Shown: positions 34,645 through 46,661 of the stretch, one piece after another | Numbering within the stretch: position 1 is the stretch's first letter | Layout: each line of letters begins with the position of its first letter | Assembly: GCA_034440615.1 (NCBI GenBank) | Contig: JAOTOM010004033.1 | Span: 149,510-213,509, forward strand | Direction of reading: 5' to 3' | Source: Ashinkailepas kermadecensis | Taxonomy: Eukaryota; Arthropoda; Thecostraca; Neolepadidae | DNA: 64,000 nt | Position numbers and translations under genes: made by a program | Notes under the pieces: generated by a model | The model's database searches: none | Seen by the model: the letters and a program-made list of their open reading frames with translations, nothing else | What the model was told of the DNA's origin: nothing

Positions 34645-36366
34645 TCATCGGAAATCATCTGCAAAACCGTCAAACTTGAGCGCTTTCAGCGGGTTATCTT
34701 GACTTCTCTTCTTTCGGTGCTGATATTTTTGGGAGTTGATTTCCTTCGATTTCCTAGCTGTCTTCTGCTTGGCGATGATCCCGGCCCGCTTTCGGAGTGA
34801 CTTAGGTACTATGTACTCGGGAACGTGCTTCATGTGTTTCTGCACTTTGACGGTATGCAGTGCTTTGTCATGCCGTAGCACTTGCAGATCTCGAGGGTTT
34901 TCCTCGAAGTACGACTGCAGTCGCTTCGAGTTCAACATTTCCTGCTTGATCTCCTTCAGTCTGGCTTCACGGATGCTGCGCTTGGTGACTGCCCGCATGG
35001 CATCCTGGGCACGATATCTGAAGCCTTCTATCTCCTCCATCTTGAACTGGTACGGCTTGAACAGGTGACTTTCGTCCGGGAACATGGCAGACAGTTTCGA
35101 CGTTACCTCGTCCAATACCGACTGATCCTTGATGCTGACGAACGACAGGGCCGAACCTTTGCTGTTGCCGCGTGCCGTTCTCCCCACGCGGTGTATGTAG
35201 GAGTCCACATCGAGTGGAAAGTCAAAGTTGATAACATTGGACACAAAGTGGAAATCAATGCCGCGTGACACACCGGACTCGGTGTCGGCCGTTTTCCGCT
35301 TCTTCTTGCTTTCGTTTGATTGCTGCGATCTCCTCTTGATCGGCGGACAGTTCTGCTTCATTTCCTCCTGCTCAGGCTGAGCCGATGCCGACAACTGATC
35401 GGCTTCATCCAGGAAGCGCTCGTCAGAGGCGATGATGATATCGTAGGCTCCATCGTTAAACTGGGAGAGAATGTGACTTCGTGAATTTGCGGGCAATTCA
35501 GAACTCAGAGCACAAGCTGGAATACCGAACTGTTCGAGATACAGTTTTAATTTATAACAGCGATCTACAGTGCTCACGAATATAATTGTTTTCCCTCTGA
35601 CCAGCTTCAGTTTGAACATGGTGTAAACAAGTACGAATTTGTCCTTTTCCTCCACTTTTAGGTGGTATTGCGATAGCTGATGGCCATCCGGCAGCTGCGG
35701 CTCCTCCAGCTTCAGAATGACTGGGTTGTGCAGAAGCAGCTGACGCAGCTCCTTGACATCCTCGGACAAGGTGGCGCTCATCAGCAGCGCCTGATAGATT
35801 GGCGGCAGGTTCCGAGCAATCTCCAGCAGGTCGGTGTTGTGTCCGAAAGTCAGCATCATGTCGGCCTCATCCACCACCAGCATCCGCAGACCACGCGACA
35901 AGTCTAGGCTGCCTGCTTGGATATGCGCCAACACACGCGATGGTGTGCCTACCACGATATCTGGCTTGAACATGAGCATAGACCGCTGGGCCGCCAGGTC
36001 ACCCTGAGTGCCAACGTTAACACATCTCACCTCGCGCGAACATGACGAAGTCAACGAGTTAAAGTGAGAGCACAGCTGTTGGCAAAGCTCTCTGGTGGGT
36101 GCCATGACCAGAGCCTGCACCTCCTGATGCACACACCTCTTTTTGTTTTCCAAAATCTTCTGGATAACAGGAATGGCAAAAGCACCTGACTTGCCAGAGC
36201 CCGTGCGAGCTCTTGCCAAAATGTCTTTACCTTCAAGAGCCAAGGGGATTGCTTTCTCTTGAATCAGAGTAGGAGTGTGCCACTTCAGACGGGCAATAGC
36301 CAACAAGAGTCGGTCGTCAAGGCCCATCTCATGAAAGGGCGTAACTTGGTCACCTTGGACTTCCAT
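34645..36366 (-). CDS. DDX56: ATP-dependent RNA helicase DDX56 (DEAD-box)
   Basis: 573 residues in one coding exon; the human family member is slightly shorter. DDX56-type helicases act in the nucleolus in late 60S ribosome assembly. All DEAD-box motifs are present: Q motif TPTLIQ (31-36), motif I ARTGSGKS (53-60), Ia PTREL (90-94), Ib TPSR (141-144), DEAD (166-169), SAT (197-199), motif IV around IIFVST (261-266), motif V SRGIDF (367-372) and VI HRVGRTAR (392-399). An acidic/basic insertion at about 315-365 before motif V and the C-terminal block PYQFKMEEIEGFRYR (438-452) are diagnostic of this subfamily. A basic Lys/Arg tail closes the protein. I chose the ATG at 36364-36366 because the open frame upstream of it crosses a clear acceptor (TTTATTTCAG|G). 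No break or missing residue is seen. Confidence 0.96.
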   Translation of the reverse strand: MEVQGDQVTPFHEMGLDDRLLLAIARLKWHTPTLIQEKAIPLALEGKDILARARTGSGKSGAFAIPVIQKILENKKRCVHQEVQALVMAPTRELCQQLCSHFNSLTSSCSREVRCVNVGTQGDLAAQRSMLMFKPDIVVGTPSRVLAHIQAGSLDLSRGLRMLVVDEADMMLTFGHNTDLLEIARNLPPIYQALLMSATLSEDVKELRQLLLHNPVILKLEEPQLPDGHQLSQYHLKVEEKDKFVLVYTMFKLKLVRGKTIIFVSTVDRCYKLKLYLEQFGIPACALSSELPANSRSHILSQFNDGAYDIIIASDERFLDEADQLSASAQPEQEEMKQNCPPIKRRSQQSNESKKKRKTADTESGVSRGIDFHFVSNVINFDFPLDVDSYIHRVGRTARGNSKGSALSFVSIKDQSVLDEVTSKLSAMFPDESHLFKPYQFKMEEIEGFRYRAQDAMRAVTKRSIREARLKEIKQEMLNSKRLQSYFEENPRDLQVLRHDKALHTVKVQKHMKHVPEYIVPKSLRKRAGIIAKQKTARKSKEINSQKYQHRKKRSQDNPLKALKFDGFADDFR

Positions 36367-36402
36367 GTTGATATCCTTGTGGGCGTCAGCCGTGCATATC
36401 CT
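36367..36402 (-). promoter_or_regulatory. DDX56 5' UTR end: 3' splice site and three-codon uORF
   Basis: The minus strand shows a pyrimidine-rich acceptor ending at 36401 (AG at 36401-36402), so the coding exon starts at 36400. The 34-base leader contains ATG CAC GGC TGA, a minimal upstream ORF of three codons that ends 18 bases before the DDX56 ATG. Upstream non-coding exon(s) must lie to the right; I could not place them. Confidence 0.55.
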
Positions 36403-39400
36403 GAAATAAACGAGACGGTTCAGAACGATACATGTAACGGTTAAGCCATGTAAGACCTTTCTTTGAATAGCCTCTTCTTTCTTATTAACTGTCATGAACC
36501 ATCAATGGTTTTGAAAACACTCATGACCTGGAGCTGAGCCAAAACACCTGTTTCTGGTTACTAAGACAGGAATTGAAATAACTAGCTCTAAACTACATAC
36601 ACTTCCAGGCAATGCGCACCAATCCGACCCTTGCCAACTTAATCCATGGCAAATAATTTGTGACGAGCTATTTAAAGTGAATGCACGGCTTAGTATGGGT
36701 TCATTCAGCTGGGAAAAAGGATTTTAGAGGGATCGTCCGGTGAAAAAATGGGTCGGGCTGACCAGACATAAAGCCCCAAAAGGGCTCTTTTTACCTTTTG
36801 AAACTGGCTTTGGTACCATGCCCCTTTAATAGCTATTATCGTTTCCCGTTCTCAAATTCCGATCATCAAAGAAAATGTAATTGTAGTGGTATCCCCGAAT
36901 GGCGCGGGTGCAATATAGACAAGCAGCGACTGAGATGTGAACGAAGCTACCGTACAGACTTGTACCAACATACAAGATGGCGCCGGACCAGTGTATATTT
37001 TGAGCATTTTTATATTTTCTAACTTTAAGGAATCGTGAAGGTAACCATGTTATAAAGACGAACGCAGACATATTATATATTTTAAAAGAACTACCAAATG
37101 TACGATCAATTTCTTTAATTTGGCCTAATATAATGATTGAAACGGCACCTGCACTGCTTTGTCATCTCCTAAGGACTCAGGTGAACGAATGGACTGGAGT
37201 GCATTTCGAATCTTGCATTTAGTGGGATAACCCTCAATGCGAGGGGAATTGTGACTCCCCTAAGGTTTTTCTGAGCTAACTCCTGAACCGTTCACGATAC
37301 CACTATGACGTTGGGGATACCTTTCTACAATTCATGAACGCACATCGTGTAAAAAAGAAAGTTCAGTCTACATACCCGCGCCGTCTCCGGGGGGGGTCTT
37401 TATTCGCCCTCGTCTAAGATTTTCCGCAGATAGTGGAAACACGGCGCGGGGCAGCGTACCGATATTTGGCATACATTTTCCTACATCAGTTCAGGATATG
37501 TTGTTTGAATATGTTGAGGTCAGGTCATCCACGGTCATCGAGTTAGTCAAGGTTAAGTGAGGTCACCTCCAAAAAAAGTTCAACCAGTCATGTTTTAACG
37601 GGTAAAGGTATTTGAATTAAACTTTCATTGTTTACTTGCCTTTAGAGATGCAACAAAACGCATCAGCAGAAATTGTGATTGTTTTGCGTTTGTCATGACT
37701 TACTTGTACTACATTCTGCCTATTAGAGCTAAAATCAAAGATTCTGGTTTAGGTAAGCACCTTGTATGAGGCTAAGTTTACTTCAAACAATGTTTCTCAG
37801 TGCGCTCGATCAGAAAATAAAAATAAAACATCGAAAACTAATTTTTTTGCAAATTTCACAAACATAATATATATATATATATTTTGTTTTCGGTGGACAA
37901 ACATTTTGGGAGCATGGTCAATTTCGCTTTCTTTTACTGATTCTAAATAACCTTTGTTTCTAAAATCTTCCCCAAAATGAACTCCCAGAGCCAAAAACAT
38001 GACGTCGATCCTGCGTTATAGACCCCCTAGTGACGTCACGTTTTGAGGGGAGAACATTTTAGGGGCGGTGTCTGGCCTCACTCGTCGAGAGATTTCCGAT
38101 GACACCCCTTTCATTTTCGTGCGACCTTTAGCTTACACATTAGAGGGAGCTTATAATAACCTCCCGAGACGGGGTGTGGGGATCTCACAGGAATGACGGT
38201 GCGGGTTAAGATACCGGAGCCAGGCTGGTCAACGTCAGGTTACAACATCGTCTCAATACGGTTGCTTGACGTGTAATGAACATTTTTCATAAGCAAATCA
38301 TACTAGATAGTTAAAAGTGAAATATGAGTGCATGGATAGATGATGGAAGAAACACGAAAATGCATACAAAATATGGCCTCAGGTTAGGTCGCTAGGTCAA
38401 ATGAAGCTGTATGCAAGACAAAATAAGTTTTGGTGGAAAACTTTATAATTAATAAATATGCGAGAAAAAGGAATGTGCTTGGTGGAACATTACGTTCTCT
38501 AAACATATTCAAAGTTTCATTCAATGGCCAGGCCACTAAGATATGACCTTAAATGTCCCAAGGGTACATGTATTGCAAGCGGTCTGGAGACTACAATAAG
38601 CCTATTACAGTGTCAAAATAGCTAAATCGGAGTAATTTCGCATCCCGATTTCATTTGTACTGTAACCGGTGTTCCGAAATTTGATACCAGTTCTGGGGGG
38701 GGGGGGGGACAATTTTGTGATAAATATCTTCTTTTTTTGTCTGCAGATTCTAAAAAAAAGGTAAACAACTGTTTTTCCTTTGGTGTCACCTGCTACCATT
38801 TCCTAAACACCATCTGTTTCGAAAATTGCCATCTTCAACAGGTCATTACACATTTATAGGTATTTGACCTTGACTGGATCGGAGATCCTTTTGGGCGCGG
38901 CGACTACTTTGGCCATTTTGCGACCACGTGTCATCTGTGTTAGACGAAGTCTTTAGGTTGCATGTCATCAATATTAGAGCACGAAATCGCATTTGTTTTA
39001 TGACCAGGGTCCGAAAACCAATTTCGAAACCGTGGCTACACCCATTGCCCAAGTAATGCCGAAGCGATGCCGACGGTCTATATTCCTAAGAGTGGTGGCT
39101 ACTTCGTATTGTTGACCTTGCACACCCATTCAATAAATGCACATAAAAGGCATTATGATTATGCCATAAGGTGACTATGAACTGTGATATTAATAGACTA
39201 GACACCCATTTTTCTGACACAAGTGGTGGGACTCATAAAGGATTCATATAGGAAGGGATGTGCAAACTTTGAAATTAATATCTTGGGCAGCTTAAGAAGT
39301 TCCATTGTACACGAAACAATAAGCACACAACACACACCCATAGAGATGGCTTAGGTGGAATTGTGAACTTTAAAGGATCATTTGATGCAAAAACAAACAT

Positions 39401-39849
39401 TTGAGCACAACAATATTTACGTCATGAAATAAGCTCGTCAAGCACAGAAGAATGAGAGTGGCAATGACAATACATCAAAATTATGTCAACACATCGGCCA
39501 TCAGGAGGAAAACTAAGTTTCGTGTGACTGCATGATACTCTAAGGTGATAGAATGACATTTTCACAGCTTACAAATGCGAATAATTTTGAAGAAATACCA
39601 GAGTTGCTGTCAGCAGTATAAAGGAAATATTGTCATCTGAGCTTTTTTTCATTTCAATAGCTGGAGAAGTTTACAAACTACCCAAGCCCAGTGCTGGCTC
39701 CTGTGTCTGATTGCATAAAACCTATGGATGTTTCATAAATGCCAGCAGATATTCAATTGCATGAAAGCTAGGAATTGGTCTTCATTTATGCAGTTACTAG
39801 TTTAGCATGAAGGCTTTTCGGCACATCATACTGTCATCTTGACTTAATA
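36403..39849. other. 5' flank of DDX56, then unassigned AT-rich DNA
   Basis: 'aagatggcgcc' at 36974-36984 is a YY1-like motif that could mark the DDX56 promoter. Runs of AGGTCA/TGACCT half sites occur at 37500-37570 and 38340-38560. A G run at 38695-38708 and a 'gtggctacaccca' terminus (39030-39047) belong to the interspersed family seen at 28.9 kb. No exon is recognised. Confidence 0.35.
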
Positions 39850-39862
39850 AGAGCCACAGGGG

Positions 39863-39924
39863 AGTGAGTGAGTGATTCGGGTTTTAGGGCGCACCGACCA
39901 TGGTAGATCATTTAGCGCCCAAAG
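39863..39924 (-). mobile_element. short hairpin retroposon copy 3
   Basis: This 62-bp insertion is flanked by perfect 13-bp direct repeats 'agagccacagggg' at 39850-39862 and 39925-39937. On the minus strand it has GGGCGC, the same loop as copy 2 (two differences at most), GCGCCC and the tail 'taaaacccgaatcactcact'. Its start lies within three bases of copy 2's start. Confidence 0.8.
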
Positions 39925-39937
39925 AGAGCCACAGGGG

Positions 39938-41065
39938 GCATCTGGGTTAAGCCTGTAAAGGGAAGGCACTATAAGCGTGGACAAATAGCTACTGAACACC
40001 CCAACCAATACAACATCCTAAATTCCAAAGAAACTATCCACCAACATCCTACACACCAATCAATACCTAACCACCTACCTATCTAGCCCTATTCACTCAA
40101 TCTACATGGACTGAAATTGTTATGCAGCACTTTGGATTGTGTAAAACATAAAGATGTTGAATTGAATACCACCCACTGCTGTTGGACCAGGTGAAACCTT
40201 TGGACGTTGAACTGTGTAAGGACCTATGGATGGTTGTTATAACCTACATAATTTACACAACATGCAGCTTGGTTGTGGAAAATTACATTTGACAGTGCTT
40301 TACATGAGATATAATACTAGATACAAAAATATAATTCAACAGATAAATATGAGATGCTTAATGGCATGCCATTTTGATACAAACCATCCTTATATTATCA
40401 TGCTGCTAGATCATGGTATCAACTATGCATCATACCTGGGCACATTGGTATCCTGGCGATTTCATAGTTACCATATGTTTCAGACTCTAGAAGAACAATG
40501 AGTTATTTTACAATACATTCAACTGCTAGGCCATATATAGTTTCCAACATTTCATTCCATAAAGTACATGGCCAGGACTCACTGTAAAATCCAAGAGAAT
40601 TTCTGATGTCACAAAGGGCAAGTCGATCATCCTCTCTGAACTGAATGACCAAAATTGTTCTCTCCACATCCAGGATTCCAAGATGTAAATTCAACTCTGG
40701 ACATGATGATATCGGATATCGGATATCGGATGATATCGGATGATATCGGATCAGCATGATGATATAGGAGGGGTGGCTACTCTGACCCACAAATTGAAGG
40801 TGAGCACAATTTGTTTTCTTCAATTGTTCGCTATTTCAACTTTAGTCCTTACAGGCCCAACACATAAATACTGCATGCTGAGCAATAGCACATCATTATA
40901 ATTTAATAATTTGGCAATAAAGCTGATATGCCCAAAGAACTAACCAGAATGAAATGACCAAATATAACTTCCAGTGCCAGCAGCAACCATGTGCAGAAAT
41001 TGTATCCATGCCGATGTTGCTCAGGCAGGATATGACATATGCATGTGATAATCTCACATTTGGTG
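39938..41065. other. AT-rich, unassigned; small gatatcggat array
   Basis: A short array of 'gatatcggat' units lies at about 40702-40752. No coding evidence. Confidence 0.45.
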
Positions 41066-41226
41066 GTGGTTATTGGTTTTTACGACACGTCGACCGTTGA
41101 GTCATGTAGCATCGCCAATCCCTCACGCCGATTGGTCGCGGGCAAAGAGTAGCGACAAGTGAGACTCGAACCCACAATCTTTCGATTGTGAGACGGGCAA
41201 CTTACCCCTAGACTACTCGTCCTCAA
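41066..41226 (-). mobile_element. tRNA-derived SINE, family A, full-length copy
   Basis: Same architecture as the copy at 17.7 kb: head 'gaggacgagtagtctagggg', T arm GTGGG-TTCGAGT-CTCAC, body hairpin CCAATC...GATTGG, tail 'cgtaaaaaccaataaccacc'. No clean target duplication was found. Confidence 0.8.
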
Positions 41227-42599
41227 TCTTAGATTTGGCACCCTTAGGCCACTACAATTGATATCACACAAATACATGGACATCTAGGTCATGGAGAAAA
41301 AATATAAGACAACAGCCAATTAGGTACCTACCAGAGCAGTGATTAACATTTGGTGATAATGGGTGGAGCACAGGGTTGTCAAAATAGGCTGCCCCTGGAT
41401 TTAGGCACCCAGAAAATTACCCTCTCCCGAAAATTACTTCCTCAATTTTCTCATTTGCAGGTTTAATGGAGCTGTTTGACAATGGACCGTAAAAAAGTAC
41501 TCAAGCTTCATTGGAAGGTGAGAACTGATAACAGCATGAATTTTGAAGCGATTTGTTTGCTCAACATCTCACCCTTTAGCAATCAAATGGAAGGATTGAC
41601 ATATGGGGGAGAAAAAGATGCATCACGACCACCAAAAGCAAGCTATGGGTAGCAAGCCGATTCACTGCACTGGAATGTGTTGTGCAGAATGCTGAAATAG
41701 AGTGCAGGTGCTTCTTAAATCATGAAGCACTTCAGACATGCAGGGCATACGTTCATGTCAACCTGAACTCTAACTAAGCTACCAACTATCATAATCATAA
41801 AAACAAGCTGGACATAATTATCAGCTGTTTTATTTTCAGAATGGGCAGTTCTACTTTACTCCTGTAGGTGGGAAGACATCCAATCTAGTACTAAGCAAAA
41901 CATAATGTACCTGTTCTTATCAAGGCATTCCCATGGCACAGCATGATATGCTGTGGCAATGTGAGCCATTCAAGTGAAGAAACACAACATATATTTATCA
42001 TGTTTCATACTTTGCACAAACATCACAACATGGTGAAGGAGATTTTCCCAATGCTCAACATACTTCACCCATGCTTCACACAAACACCACAACATCATTT
42101 TGATGATTATAAGAGCAATACTTTTTTCCAAGTCATCCTGTGTCACAGGGTTATAATGTCATGGGTTCACCAAGGAAAATTTTGAGCCATTGCAAAGAGC
42201 CAAGTGACATATTGTATGTATGAATTATTGCAGGAAAAAATGCATTGTGTGATGTGCCATAGTTTGAAAACAGGACTGATGTGGTTATAGAGGTTACTAC
42301 AGTGCACCTAAATTCATTTTCACTAAGATTGTACATGCCATTGAAAACATTCAGCATTTTCCTTCATAGATATAAAGAGGATGTAAAATGGCATGCACAA
42401 AACTTACATGCAAATGTATAACAAAAGTCAGCCATCATTAGACAGTAGGTGAACCAACATCAGTAGGTCATAGATGATCCAGTATCATTAGTCCATAGAT
42501 GATCCATTAGTAGTAGGCAGTCCCAGGCTATAGGTAATCTAACATCAGTAGGTATGTTTGGTCATGCCAGATTTTCCATAATTTCATTCAAAATCGTAG
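41227..42599. other. AT-rich, unassigned
   Basis: 42435-42560 has degenerate 'catagatgatccagtatcat' repeats. No exon is recognised. Confidence 0.4.
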
Positions 42600-43180
42600 A
42601 TGGCATTTCGAGTGACTATGTCACGAGAAATCTCTATCGGAGATTTAATACATGGCGGTCGGTTTTCTAAAGTTGTCGAGAAATGTTTGTCTGTGTGTGT
42701 GTGCCGCTTCCACGCATGCTGTGCTAAAACGGCCAGGCGGATTTCGCTCAAATTTTCACACGTGATGCGCCGGTACGGGGGACAGACCATGGCGGTGGTT
42801 TCGGGTTGTGCGTATCACGTGGGCACGTGCCACGTGCTGTCAACTGGGGTCATGTCGAGATCAGTTAGCCAGGGCTACAGCATATACCACAGGTCGCACG
42901 AATGTGAAACCTTGTGGAAACACGCGCCCCATAGGGAACTGCGTGCCTTTGTGGTCCGCGGTCGCGTGCGCCGCGCCGTACTGTGCGACCGCCAGGCGTG
43001 TGCATCTGTTTTGAGTTGGGCACCTCCAAGCCGAGAGTGCCACACACTAGAGCTATCAAATTTGGTTGACTGATAGCCCGTCGCATGGGCTATCCGGCAA
43101 TGTATAATTTGTAGGGGTGGGCGAAGCGTAGCGCGTGCCATGCGCTCATATTCGAGCAACACCTCCACTCCTGTTTAACA
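42600..43180. other. GC-shifted block, probable repeat of unknown class
   Basis: This stretch is richer in G, C and CpG than its neighbours and holds a 157-codon + strand ORF with no recognisable domain. The text 'aaaacggccaggcggatttc' followed by 'gctcaaattttcac' resembles phrases often found in arthropod transposable elements. I have no second copy in the window to confirm. Confidence 0.25.
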
Positions 43181-43389
43181 TGGGGCTGCGACTTATCCCG
43201 ACGAAAAACGCGACCGCCTTCATATTGCCGGGTTCGGCTCACATCGCAGGGAATGAGGGATGTGTCACACTACGTGAAAGCCCAGTGTTGGCTACCCATT
43301 GGGCACAATTTCGGTGCGATCGAGTCAATGTGCTGCACGTGAGCGACACCTGTGTGATGGGAGAACGGGTTGCGCCAAATCGGCTCGGG

Positions 43390-43470
43390 TTTGGTTAGGT
43401 TTAGTTACGTTAGTTTAGGTTAGGCTAGGTTAGGCTAAGCTAAGCTAGGCTAGGCTAGGTTAGGTCAGTG
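43390..43470. repeat. degenerate TTAGG-type (interstitial telomere-like) tract
   Basis: Repeated 'taggttaggctaggttaggc' pentamer variants. TTAGG is the usual arthropod telomere unit. The tract is interstitial and impure. Confidence 0.7.
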
Positions 43471-44967
43471 TAGATTTGCCAATATTGGGTAAACTCAGTT
43501 AAAACCGGATGGAGAGCGTAATGGCTTGAATCGATGTTGAACACACCAACATGGTAGTGGGGTTGGTGTGCATCTATTATTATTGAGAGGTACAGCCAAG
43601 GGAGTAGAAGTGCCTGACCCCCTTAACATAAAAATACACTAAGCAAAACGATAACTTTGGGATTTACACTACACTAAACCAGATGTTTTCAGCATAATTT
43701 GCACACTGAAACTTGATGACATAACATTTTCTGGGGTCAGGCCCTAAATAAAATCCTGGCAGCACCCCTCTTAGATGTTACTATTCTTTACAGTGAATGC
43801 AGGATAAGTTGAAGAAGTATGCATATTTGATGTTTCCCTAACCCATTAAGCATGGTTGGAGATCAGGTAGGCTGGAGGGGGTCTGGACCCCTGGATTGAT
43901 ACCATGCTAATGTTAAGTTGTCATTTTCTATATTCAATTGGAAAATGTTTTGAAAATGAGAACTTGGACACACTGGCTTCATGAGTGATCCGCACCACTG
44001 CTACTAAGCATATTACTCTCAACCTAGCCCAACTCCATTTTTGTCCTCAGGTAAACTATCTGTCTTTGTCAAAAACTGTCAATGATGATCTGTGATCAAT
44101 GTGTCAATGATGATCTGTGATAAATGATCCGTCAAAAACTATCATTTTTGTTCTCAGGTAAACAGGTCAGTAAGATATCTTGTGCACATGGTGGAAGGTG
44201 TTCAATCATTTGATTGTGAACCAGGTCGGGACCCTCAGACACGTTCCTGAGAGAACGGATTGCTGAGATCAACTTGGCCTTGGTGAATCGTTCGTTGATC
44301 CTTCCAAGTCATTCCTGGCTTCAACTAAAACGTTCCGGACGTGATTTAAAAAAGTACATCTGAGAATATTTAATATTAATAACAATTCATTTCAATCACT
44401 TTTCTCAGCTTTTTTGTTGACAAAGATTATTTCTTTGTGGTGGGAATACAAAGATATTAGACAGATTGTTTTTAGTATAATTTTCCTTAAACCATTTTAT
44501 AATCCGAAGCACATATCCCGATAGACGACTGGTAACAAATCAGTCGGTGCACGAGCGTTCTACTCGTTGGGTGTGTTGTGAATATTTATTAGTTGTGCGG
44601 TGGGCATGTCGGTGAGCATGTCGGGAGTATCAGGTATGGATTTATAACTTGGTTGACATCGAATAAGTATATTTATCATTTTTTCTACGGTTGCTGAGGA
44701 AGTTGGTTTATAACCGCATCCTTCGTCAATTTAACCATAGCGCCAATTTGTCATCTGGCAGTCATTCGTTGGCTGCCAGATACAGTAGAGCTGAGTGCAG
44801 TCTCCATGTAAATCAGAAAGCATATTGCAATTTGCTGATGTTCATAAGTTTAATTTTACTTATTTCAGCAGCGTCGATATTAAAACCAATTTTGTTATTA
44901 AAACTGATGTGAGAATTATATTTGGTAGTCACTTTTAATTTATGTGGATCATGATGCCAGGTTTTTT
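43471..44967. other. AT-rich, unassigned
   Basis: A small duplication ('gtcaatgatgatctgtgat') lies at 44078-44122. Nothing else is recognised. Confidence 0.4.
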
Positions 44968-45179
44968 GGTAAATTTTTCTTAACAGGTGTTTGGGGAATT
45001 TTTTGATTTTTTTGGGGGAATACGATGTTTATGAACGTGATTCGGAAGATGCGACCACTCATTTTCTCTGTAAATGATTACTTTTCAATTTGAACGATGA
45101 CGTCATAGTCACGTCAGTACAGTATGATGACGTCATAGGCATGGCACTGAGGCTTCGATTGGCTAACGCTACAAACGTT

Positions 45180-46297
45180 GGTAAATTTGTCTTAAAAGGT
45201 GTTTTGGGAATTTTTTTTTTTGCTGAATACCATGTTTATGAACATGATTCGGAAGATGCGATCATTCGTTTTCTCCGTAAATGCTTACGTCTAGGTTAAT
45301 CTTAGCGATAATTTCTATAATGCGCCATATATGCCACACTGCTGTTTGTTGCATAATTTATCCATCCCTCACCTGGCGCTTCTCAGACGTGATTAAAGGG
45401 ACATTCAACACTTCACGCAGTTGATTCAACACTTTTCATGTTGAAAATGCTTCATTTCCACCTCTTTGCCACATAGATAACACACCACTACCATTCCACC
45501 ACGACGCGAAAAAAAACTAAACACACAGCACGGCTAACAGCCGGCTTCTGCTCGGTCTCGTCTTGCCTCACGACTTCCAACAAATAGTATGATAATTCAT
45601 AATTAAATAGGAAAATCTAACCTAACCTAACATAATACAATCTACTCTGATCTAAATTAATATAAACTCATATATTTTAATTTATAAACACAAGCGTAAT
45701 GTTTATAGTGACGGACCGCGAAGTGATATTTAAGAGTCGGCTTCTGCTCGGTCTCGTCGTCTTTCCTCACGACTTCCACCAAGCAGTATGATAATTAATA
45801 ATTAAATAGGAAAACCTAACCGAACCTAACCTAACGTAATACAATCTACTCTTATTTAAACTAATATAAACTCATATTATGATTTAAAAACACAAGCGTA
45901 ATATTTATAGTGACGTCATCCGTACATCACGGCCGCAAGCCGTGCTCTGCTTAATTTTTTTTAGGCGTTCCAGTACAGTAGTAGTGGTGTGTCATCTATG
46001 TGGCAAAGAGGCAGAAACTAAGCATTTTCGACGTGAAAAAGTGTTGAATCAACTGCATGAAGTGTTGAATGCCCCTTTAATCACGTCTGAGAAGCGCCAG
46101 GTGAGGGATGGATAAATTATGCAACAAACAGCAGTGTGGCATATATGGCACATTATAGATATTATCGCTAAGATTAACCGAGACGTAAGCATTTACGGAG
46201 AAAACGAATGATCGCATCTTCCGAATCACGTTCATAAACATAGTATTCTGCAAAAGAATCCAAAAATTCCCAAAACACCCTTTAAGACAAAAATACC
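45180..46297. mobile_element. nested non-autonomous Merlin-like element with perfect 8-bp target duplication
   Basis: 1118 bp bounded by GGTAAATTTGTC... and ...AAAATACC. CAAACGTT is repeated exactly at 45172-45179 and 46298-46305. Terminal inverted repeats of at least 330 bp (45180-45540 against 45960-46297) are more than about 90% alike by eye. The centre holds two direct copies of a unit of about 210 bp ('gtcggcttctgctcggtctc' ... 'gatttaaaaacacaagcgta'), each with CCTAA repeats. No ORF. Eight-base duplications fit Merlin (8-9 bp) and hAT (8 bp). Confidence 0.85.
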
Positions 46298-46312
46298 CAA
46301 ACGTTCACATAC

Positions 46313-46661
46313 CTTTATGAGATGCTGCCCTATGGTTCCAATCTTTATCTAACCACAGATTGATAAAGCACACAACTTGCCACCGTTCCAGGCGGGTTCC
46401 GTCAAGAAAATTTCCTTTGTAGTCGCTTGTGACGAACCCACACATCTTCTCCTTACTACTGCCGACACGAAACGTCTCGGTGCACTCCCACCTATGCCTA
46501 CTCTCCTGCAACCTGCAGGCCTTGGAACATTTAGAGCAGACAACTCCGGCAGGAAGAACTCCGTGGCATCTAAGGAAGTCTAAGCTTGCTTGGTTGTCCT
46601 TATAGCAAAGTTTGATTATATCATATGGGACTGGATTACAACCCACACACACCGAAGCCAT
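46313..46661 (-). pseudogene. Merlin/IS1016-type transposase, N-terminal exon
   Basis: 116 codons from the ATG at 46659-46661 (an in-frame ATG 13 codons upstream is possible). The protein has a zinc-ribbon-like pattern, VCSKC (C42, C45) then WEC (C60) and MCGF (C74), followed by a hydrophobic ERWQVVCFINLWL segment. That order (short helical N-terminus, zinc ribbon, 'G-T-x-L' and helix) matches the N-terminus of ISXO2/Merlin-type DDE transposases. It ends at a strong donor, AAAG|GTATGT, phase 1. The nested element is inserted in the following intron, at +8. No DDE-bearing exon is found further along, so the gene is incomplete. Confidence 0.5.

Noticed and set aside
42600..43073. 157-codon + ORF
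   Set aside because: GC-shifted block with repeat-like phrases and no recognisable domain; treated as an unclassified repeat.
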